Shown: positions 1 through 6,254 of the stretch, piece by piece
Position numbering within the stretch: the stretch's first letter is position 1
Layout: each line of letters opens with the position of its first letter
Source of the DNA: Gammaproteobacteria bacterium
GTDB lineage: Bacteria > Pseudomonadota > Gammaproteobacteria > SZUA-229
Direction: 5' to 3'
Assembly: GCA_026998145.1 (NCBI GenBank)
Contig: JALTRC010000004.1
Span: 1-6,254, forward strand
Length of the DNA stretch: 6,254 bases
Position numbers and translations under genes: made by a program
Notes under the pieces: generated by a model
The model's input: the letters and a program-made list of their open reading frames with translations, nothing else
What the model was told of the DNA's origin: nothing
Databases searched by the model: none

Positions 1-1243
1 GGAACAGGTTCTGAAAATGGTGCAACGTAATCATAACCGTGCAGCCCTGTTGTATCTGGATCTGGATCAGTTCAAACGCATCAATGATTCCCTTGGCCAT
101 GATGTGGGCGATGCCTTATTAATGCGCGTGGCGGAAAACCTGCGTAACTGTGTGCGCCATCAGGATACAGTGGCCCGAATGGGTGGCGATGAGTTTGTTA
201 TTTTATTAACCGATGTGGATGACATGGCCGGCGCCTCACTGGTGGCCGGTAAAATTTTAAGAACCCTGGAACAGCCGATAAAATTGCTGAAACATGAAAT
301 TATTGTCACCTGTAGTATCGGCATCACACTGGCACCGGATGACAGCCTGGATGCGGATATATTATTAAAAAATGCCGATCTCGCCATGTATCAGGCAAAA
401 TCAAAAGGCCGCAATAATTATCAGTTTTTTACCGATGATATGAATGAAAAAGTGGTTGAACAACTGATGGTTGAAAACCAGTTACGCAAGGCGCTTAAAG
501 AAGGTGAAATTTTAATTTATTTCCAGCCCCAGGTGGATATTCAAACAGGTGAAATCATTGGCGCAGAATCCCTGATTCGCTGGCAGCATCCCCAGAAAGG
601 TTTGCTGGGGCCGGACAGTTTTATTGGCGTTGCAGAAGAAACCGGACTGGTGGTACAGCTGGGTGAGCAGGTGTTTCGCATGGCCTGTGAAAAATGGATT
701 GAGCTGGGTTTTCATAATGACAGCCATCTGCGCCTGGCAGTGAATTTATCGGCCCGGCAGTTTCGTGATAGCCAGTTGCTGCCCATGATTCAGCACACCC
801 TGGAGCAAACCGGCTTTAATCCACAGCAGCTGGAAATTGAAATTACCGAAACCATGTTAATGGAAAATATCGAGCTGGCTATTACCGTGCTCGATCAGAT
901 TAAAGAGATGGGAATCGGTATTTCCATTGATGATTTCGGCACCGGCTATTCATCACTCAATTATCTTAAACGCCTGCCGATTAGCGCCCTGAAAATTGAT
1001 AAGGCCTTTATTGATGATATTCCCAATGACAAGGAGGACATGGAAATTTCGGCGGCGGTGATTGCCATGGCGCACAAGCTTAATATACAGGTTGTTGCCG
1101 AAGGCATCGAAACCCAGCAGCAGTGGCAGTTTTTAAAAGACAATCATTGCGACATTGGTCAGGGTTATTTATTTGGTAAACCGGTAGCGCCAGAAGTCAT
1201 GTTTGAGGCATATCAAATTCACCGCTTGAATTCCACTGATTAA
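1..1243 (+). CDS. GGDEF-EAL domain cyclic-di-GMP synthase/phosphodiesterase, 5'-truncated by the window
   Basis: The reading frame is already open at the window edge (frame begins at base 2), and the ATG at 17 lies inside the GGDEF domain, so this is the C-terminal part of a longer protein whose sensor region is missing. Numbering from that ATG, the GGDEF domain covers about residues 1-140. It has the metal-binding Asp15 in LDLDQF, Asn23/Asp32 for guanine binding, an intact GGDEF at 56-60 and KGRN at 130-133. An RHQD at 47-50, five residues before GGDEF, fits the RxxD product-inhibition I-site. The EAL domain (about 155-400) reads ESL at 184-186, with N243, E275/E278, DD at 305-306, K326, E362 and Q382 all present. 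Both active sites therefore look intact: synthesis of c-di-GMP from GTP and hydrolysis to pGpG. Which activity dominates cannot be read from sequence. In this family the GGDEF half is often regulatory. Stop TAA at 1241-1243; clpB follows after 42 bases on the same strand. Confidence 0.95.
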   Translation, partial: EQVLKMVQRNHNRAALLYLDLDQFKRINDSLGHDVGDALLMRVAENLRNCVRHQDTVARMGGDEFVILLTDVDDMAGASLVAGKILRTLEQPIKLLKHEIIVTCSIGITLAPDDSLDADILLKNADLAMYQAKSKGRNNYQFFTDDMNEKVVEQLMVENQLRKALKEGEILIYFQPQVDIQTGEIIGAESLIRWQHPQKGLLGPDSFIGVAEETGLVVQLGEQVFRMACEKWIELGFHNDSHLRLAVNLSARQFRDSQLLPMIQHTLEQTGFNPQQLEIEITETMLMENIELAITVLDQIKEMGIGISIDDFGTGYSSLNYLKRLPISALKIDKAFIDDIPNDKEDMEISAAVIAMAHKLNIQVVAEGIETQQQWQFLKDNHCDIGQGYLFGKPVAPEVMFEAYQIHRLNSTD

Positions 1244-1250
1244 TCCATAC
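1225..1250 (+). promoter_or_regulatory. Candidate sigma-32 (heat-shock) promoter for clpB
   Basis: CTTGAA at 1225-1230 is a perfect match to the core of the sigma-32 -35 element. After a 12-base gap, 1243-1250 reads ATCCATAC, which keeps CCAT of the CCCCATNT -10 consensus but not its first two C residues. The gap is slightly shorter than the usual 13-14 or more. Transcription would start near 1256-1260, about 30 bases before the clpB ATG. The site overlaps the last codons and the stop of the GGDEF-EAL gene. clpB is a classical sigma-32 regulon gene in gammaproteobacteria, which makes the match more believable, but the -10 half is weak and chance is possible. Confidence 0.4.
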
Positions 1251-1285
1251 TTAGTAGTTAATACAAATTTAACGAGAGAAAAACC

Positions 1286-3883
<2,598 letters not shown>

Positions 3884-3907
3884 CCTATAGACCTGTATAT
3901 TAGGTAT

Positions 3908-3937
3908 AAAGGCTCTGCATTGTGCAGGGCCTTTTTT
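3908..3937 (+). terminator. Rho-independent terminator of clpB
   Basis: A 9-base stem GGCTCTGCA (3911-3919) pairs with TGCAGGGCC (3923-3931) around a 3-base loop TTG. All positions pair, counting one T-G wobble. Three A residues before and T residues after can extend the stem. It is followed directly by six T (3932-3937), then G and five more T. It begins 25 bases after the clpB stop codon. The T-run on the + strand side fixes the orientation. Confidence 0.93.
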
Positions 3938-3969
3938 GTTTTTGGGAAGTGCTGGTCATTCAACATTAA

Positions 3970-4052
3970 CTCCCCTCTTTGTAAAAGAGGGGTTGGGGGA
4001 GATTGGCTTTGCCTTTAATCCCCCTCGGTCCCCCTTTTCCAAAGGGGGAGGT
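3970..4052. repeat. Palindromic G/C-block repeat element (REP/MITE-like), three nested hairpins
   Basis: Three stems lie back to back. The first is CCCCTCTTT (3972-3980) with AAAGAGGGG (3984-3992), loop GTA. The second is a central imperfect stem in which GGGGG (3995-3999) plus ATT (4002-4004) pairs with AAT (4017-4019) plus CCCCC (4020-4024). The third is TCCCCCTTT (4029-4037) with AAAGGGGGA (4041-4049), loop TCC. The outer ends are imperfect inverted copies of each other (AACTCCCCTCTTTG versus AACCTCCCCCTTTGG on the other strand), so the whole unit can fold into a cloverleaf. Similar intergenic blocks occur in many copies in diverse bacterial genomes, and their translations give spurious peptides such as NPPRSPFSKGG. 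No transposase or clear target-site duplication is visible. Copy number in this genome cannot be judged from one window. Confidence 0.8.
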
Positions 4053-4054
4053 TT

Positions 4055-4081
4055 TGATGTTTACTGCCCCAGTAAACATCA
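4055..4081. repeat. Perfect inverted repeat (11-bp stem, 3-base loop)
   Basis: GATGTTTACTG (4056-4066) and CAGTAAACATC (4070-4080) are exact reverse complements around a CCC loop. T4055/A4081 adds a twelfth pair. The + strand lacks a following T-run, so it is not a canonical terminator in the flagellin direction. It begins only 3 bases after the G/C-block repeat and ends 83 bases before the -35 box of the sigma-28 promoter. It could be a further part of the mobile repeat, a transcript-end hairpin that stops read-through or protects an RNA end, or a dyad site for a DNA-binding protein. The structure is certain; the role is unknown. Confidence 0.7.
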
Positions 4082-4163
4082 GCTCGAATCCAAAGAAAAG
4101 AATATAAATAACAACAACTTAAGTGTTATCAGAATAAAAAACACAAATATACCAAAAAAAATC
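4082..4163. other. A-rich stretch upstream of the flagellin promoter (possible UP-like element)
   Basis: This non-coding segment is strongly A-rich on the + strand. The part nearest the promoter, about 4131-4161, contains runs of six and eight A and ends two bases before the -35 box, where the RNA polymerase alpha subunits would contact an UP element. A palindrome ACTTAAGT lies at 4117-4124, and ATAAC/GTTAT at 4108-4112 and 4125-4129 flank it imperfectly. UP function is inferred from composition and position only. I see no gene here. Confidence 0.35.
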
Positions 4164-4190
4164 TAAAGTAAATCCCCCCAGCGCCGATAA
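4164..4190 (+). promoter_or_regulatory. Sigma-28 (FliA) promoter of the flagellin gene
   Basis: TAAAGTAA (4164-4171), an 11-base spacer, then GCCGATAA (4183-4190). This is a full match to the flagellar class-III consensus TAAA-N15-GCCGATAA in both boxes and in spacing. Transcription should begin near 4198-4201, giving a leader of about 68 bases. FliA recognition means the flagellin is expressed only after the hook is finished and the anti-sigma factor FlgM is exported, as known for late flagellar genes in gammaproteobacteria. The spacer carries a run of six C. Confidence 0.95.
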
Positions 4191-4223
4191 CTTCACTGAG
4201 AGCAAATTAAACGCACAACGGCA

Positions 4224-4237
4224 GGCTGACTACAGCC
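4224..4237 (+). other. Small hairpin in the flagellin mRNA leader
   Basis: GGCTG (4224-4228) pairs with CAGCC (4233-4237) around the loop ACTA. It lies in the predicted 5' untranslated leader, about 17 bases before the Shine-Dalgarno. A 5-bp stem of this kind may stabilise the leader or be incidental. There is no match to a riboswitch I recognise. Confidence 0.3.
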
Positions 4238-4254
4238 ACCGGCAAACAAGAACC

Positions 4255-4260
4255 AGGAGA
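4255..4260 (+). promoter_or_regulatory. Ribosome binding site of the flagellin gene
   Basis: AGGAGA lies 6 bases before the ATG at 4267 and contains a strong AGGAG core. Together with the canonical flagellin N-terminus MAQVINTNFSSLNAQR it fixes the start codon. Confidence 0.9.
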
Positions 4261-4266
4261 CATACA

Positions 4267-6254
4267 ATGGCTCAAGTAATTAACACAAACTTTTCATCAC
4301 TGAATGCACAGCGGAACCTGAACCGTTCCCAGGGTGAGCTACAAACCTCCCTGCAACGTTTATCTTCTGGTTTACGTATCAACAGTGCCCGAGACGACGC
4401 AGCCGGCCTGGCCATCGCCAATCGTTTTACTTCCCAGATTAAAGGCCTGTCACAGGCCGTTCGAAATGCCAATGACGGTATTTCACTGGCGCAAACCGCT
4501 GAAGGTGCATTAGGTGAAAGCACTAATATCCTGCAACGTATTCGTGAGCTGTCCATTCAGTCTGCCAACTCCACTAACTCAGCACAGGATCGTTTAAGCC
4601 TGCAATCTGAGGTTAATCAGCTGGTATCTGAGCTGGATCGTATTTCCAATACCACGACATTTAACGGCCTGAAATTGCTTGATGGCTCATTCTCGGCACA
4701 GAGCTTTCAGATTGGTGCCGAAGCCAATCAGACTATTAATGTGAATGTGCAGGGGGCGACTGCGGAAACATTAGGTATCAGTAAACTTTCAACGAATAAC
4801 GCCACGAATGGTATTTCTAATGCAACCAATAGTGGTAATACAGTTATTGCTAGCACGGTCTTTAGTGCTGCTGCACTGGCCGATACTTTAGAGGCAGGTG
4901 CGAATTCAGCTACAGCAACTCAAACGATAACGGCAACCGATATAGACGGTAATACAACTACAGCCAGTATTGCTGCTACTGATGATACCAGCGCTGAAAT
5001 TCAAACCAAACTGGATGCCCTAACAGGTGTAACCGCAACAGTATCCAATACCAATACAGCAACATTGAATGTCAGTGGAACAACGGTTGAAAATAATGAT
5101 TTTGTTTCCTTTAATCTGAATGATGGTAATGGTGGTGGTACGGCCGATACGATTGCTTTTGTAAGGGATACGGCAACCTATGCCAATCTGGAAGATCAGG
5201 TTGTAGCAGCGATTAATGCAAATAATAGCAACACCGGTTTTAAAGCGACAACTACATCGACTGCAGGTGAGGTGGTTATTACCAGCGAAGCATCAACCGG
5301 AGCAAAAGATATCAGTATTGATACCTTTATTGTGAGTGAAAGCGCACAGCTTCTTATTAATAACTTTGGTGATGGTGGTGCAGGTGGGTCAGTGACTATG
5401 ACTCTCGGTGCTGATGCAGCAAACGGTGCAGCAGGTAATATTGTCTTTACCGAGGTTACTGGTGATGATGCAACGACTGCTTCTAATTTATTGGCTGCAT
5501 TACAGGCAGATGCAAACTATGGCACCACATTTACAGCAGCCCTGGATTCAGCGGGTACAGGTGTTGCTATTACCGGTTTGGCCAATACGACCAATACTGC
5601 GGCTAGTGAATTACAGGTTGATATCACGGCCGTTTCCGATGCGCAGACATTTGATATTATTGTTGACCCAGGCACAACCACTTCTGGTGATGGTGTTGAT
5701 GTAACCGGTTTTGCTTTGGCAACGGCTGCACAGGCAGTTACTGGTACTGATGTTAATGTAACAGCCGTATTTGAAGGTCAGACATTAACGGAAGATGGTA
5801 CTGATAGTGCAACTAAACTTGCCAATGTGGATTTAGCAGTATCAGATGGTTATACGGTTAGCAGTAATATTACTAAACTTGCTGGTGGCTTACTCGATAC
5901 CACAGCAACAGGACAGGCTGCTCCATTTGTCTCTTATGGTTCAGCTGATGTAAGCGGAGGCAATAATGTTGCTGCGCAAACTTTAACCATTAGTGGTGAA
6001 GCCAGTGCAAATGTGGCGGTGCTTGCTGATTCCAGTGCTAAGACAATTGCGGCACAAATTAACCAGGTAGCAGATACTACCGGTGTGACGGCTACAGGTC
6101 GTACCACAGCTACGCTAAGTAATTTAAGCCAGAGCGGTGTGACATCATTTACCATGAATGGGGTGAGTATTTCAGCCAATGTAACCACGTCAGACCTGAA
6201 TGATTTAGTGGTAGCGATTAATGATAAAACTAGTGCCACTGGTATTAGCGCAAC
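4267..6254 (+). CDS. fliC: Flagellin, unusually large, 3' end outside the window
   Basis: Subunit of the flagellar filament, exported through the flagellar type III system and polymerised under the FliD cap. The frame is open for 662 codons to the window edge with no stop. Residues 1 to about 140 are the conserved D0/D1 N-terminal flagellin domain: VINTNFSSLNAQR, LQRLSSGLRINSARDDAAG near 30-50, NDGISLAQTAEGAL and STNILQRIRELSIQSAN. A further conserved stretch, through FNGLKLLDGSF and FQIGAEANQTI, runs to about 160. From about 180 the sequence becomes the variable, surface-exposed D2/D3 part, rich in Ala, Thr, Gly, Asn, Ser and Asp, with very few Lys/Arg and no Cys. Flagellin_IN-like modules recur there, the clearest at 626-662. 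The conserved C-terminal D1/D0 domain (about 85 residues) is not yet seen, so the full protein must exceed roughly 750 residues, against about 500 in E. coli or Salmonella. Expressed from the FliA promoter upstream. The abundant Ser/Thr could be O-glycosylated, but the sequence does not show this. The symbol fliC is used generically; other flagellin paralogues may exist. Confidence 0.95.
   Translation, partial: MAQVINTNFSSLNAQRNLNRSQGELQTSLQRLSSGLRINSARDDAAGLAIANRFTSQIKGLSQAVRNANDGISLAQTAEGALGESTNILQRIRELSIQSANSTNSAQDRLSLQSEVNQLVSELDRISNTTTFNGLKLLDGSFSAQSFQIGAEANQTINVNVQGATAETLGISKLSTNNATNGISNATNSGNTVIASTVFSAAALADTLEAGANSATATQTITATDIDGNTTTASIAATDDTSAEIQTKLDALTGVTATVSNTNTATLNVSGTTVENNDFVSFNLNDGNGGGTADTIAFVRDTATYANLEDQVVAAINANNSNTGFKATTTSTAGEVVITSEASTGAKDISIDTFIVSESAQLLINNFGDGGAGGSVTMTLGADAANGAAGNIVFTEVTGDDATTASNLLAALQADANYGTTFTAALDSAGTGVAITGLANTTNTAASELQVDITAVSDAQTFDIIVDPGTTTSGDGVDVTGFALATAAQAVTGTDVNVTAVFEGQTLTEDGTDSATKLANVDLAVSDGYTVSSNITKLAGGLLDTTATGQAAPFVSYGSADVSGGNNVAAQTLTISGEASANVAVLADSSAKTIAAQINQVADTTGVTATGRTTATLSNLSQSGVTSFTMNGVSISANVTTSDLNDLVVAINDKTSATGISA
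6142..6254 (+). other. Flagellin_IN-type module within the flagellin variable region (cut by the window end)
   Basis: Residues 626-662 start TSFTMNGVSISAN and continue through DLNDLVVAINDKTSATGISA. This follows the family pattern: a beta strand with a NGV turn, a second strand, a helix around VAAIN, then a strand beginning TGI. Modules of this type sit in the outer domains of flagellins and hook-associated proteins. Weaker relatives occur earlier in the same protein, at about residues 219-271, 278-354, 374-455 and 570-621. Confidence 0.6.

Noticed and set aside
17..19. ATG at 17 as the true start of the GGDEF-EAL protein
   Set aside because: The frame is open upstream to the window edge, residues before it (EQVLK) continue the usual pre-GGDEF helix, there is no ribosome site, and starting here would cut off the first part of the GGDEF domain.
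1244..1285. Sigma-70 promoter in the short gap before clpB
   Set aside because: Partial -10-like hexamers (CATACT, TACAAA) exist but none has a convincing -35 at 16-18 bases, so I kept only the sigma-32-like candidate.
3936..4166. 76-codon open frame on the + strand between clpB and the flagellin gene
   Set aside because: It reads through the terminator T-run, the G/C-block repeat and into the -35 box of the sigma-28 promoter. Its peptide (NPPRSPFSKGG type) is the typical false translation of such repeats, and it has no ribosome site.
4251..4263. CsrA-type GGA site overlapping the flagellin ribosome site
   Set aside because: Only the GGA core and part of the flank fit the consensus. Any Shine-Dalgarno gives this match, and the small upstream hairpin (4224-4237) does not present a second GGA in its loop.
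5408..5704. 98-codon open frame on the + strand in another frame of the flagellin gene
   Set aside because: It is a shadow of the flagellin variable region caused by low stop-codon density. The Leu/Gln-rich peptide matches no family I recognise and has no ribosome site.
5934..6239. 101-codon open frame on the - strand with hydrophobic stretches
   Set aside because: It is the antisense of Ala/Thr/Val codons in the flagellin, which naturally gives hydrophobic residues. There is no independent evidence of a gene.

Overview
The window looks like chromosomal DNA from a motile gammaproteobacterium. The ClpB protein matches the gammaproteobacterial (E. coli-type) ClpB almost motif for motif. The flagellin N-terminus is of the polar-flagellate gammaproteobacterial type, and its gene is preceded by a near-perfect sigma-28 (FliA) promoter. 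I cannot name the genus from sequence alone. All three genes lie on the + strand.

Layout: (1) Positions 1-1243 hold the 3' part of a GGDEF-EAL gene (cyclic-di-GMP synthesis/breakdown), whose N-terminus lies outside the window. (2) After a 42-base gap comes a complete clpB (1286-3883), the heat-shock disaggregase. A weak sigma-32-like promoter candidate overlaps the end of the upstream gene, and a strong intrinsic terminator follows clpB. (3) Positions 3884-4266 are a 383-base intergenic region with no credible gene. In order it contains the clpB terminator, a roughly 83-base G/C-block palindromic element of the REP/MITE type, a separate perfect 11-bp inverted repeat, an A-rich stretch, a sigma-28 promoter and a leader with a clear Shine-Dalgarno. 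(4) From 4267 to the end of the window runs an open, unfinished flagellin gene of at least 662 codons. Its N-terminal D0/D1 domain is conventional. It is followed by about 490 residues of Ala/Thr/Gly/Asn/Asp-rich, nearly Lys/Arg-free sequence containing recurrent Flagellin_IN-like modules, and the conserved C-terminal domain has not been reached. The finished protein should therefore be one of the large flagellins.

Functionally, the two outer genes bear on motility: c-di-GMP usually controls the switch between swimming and sessile life, and flagellin is the filament subunit. clpB is a protein quality-control gene with its own control signals. The terminator after clpB and the FliA promoter before the flagellin indicate three transcription units, or two if clpB is also read from the GGDEF-EAL gene, rather than one operon. 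I see no CRISPR array, tRNA, rRNA, transposase or defence system. The most unusual items are the oversized, basic-residue-depleted flagellin and the stack of hairpins in the intergenic region.
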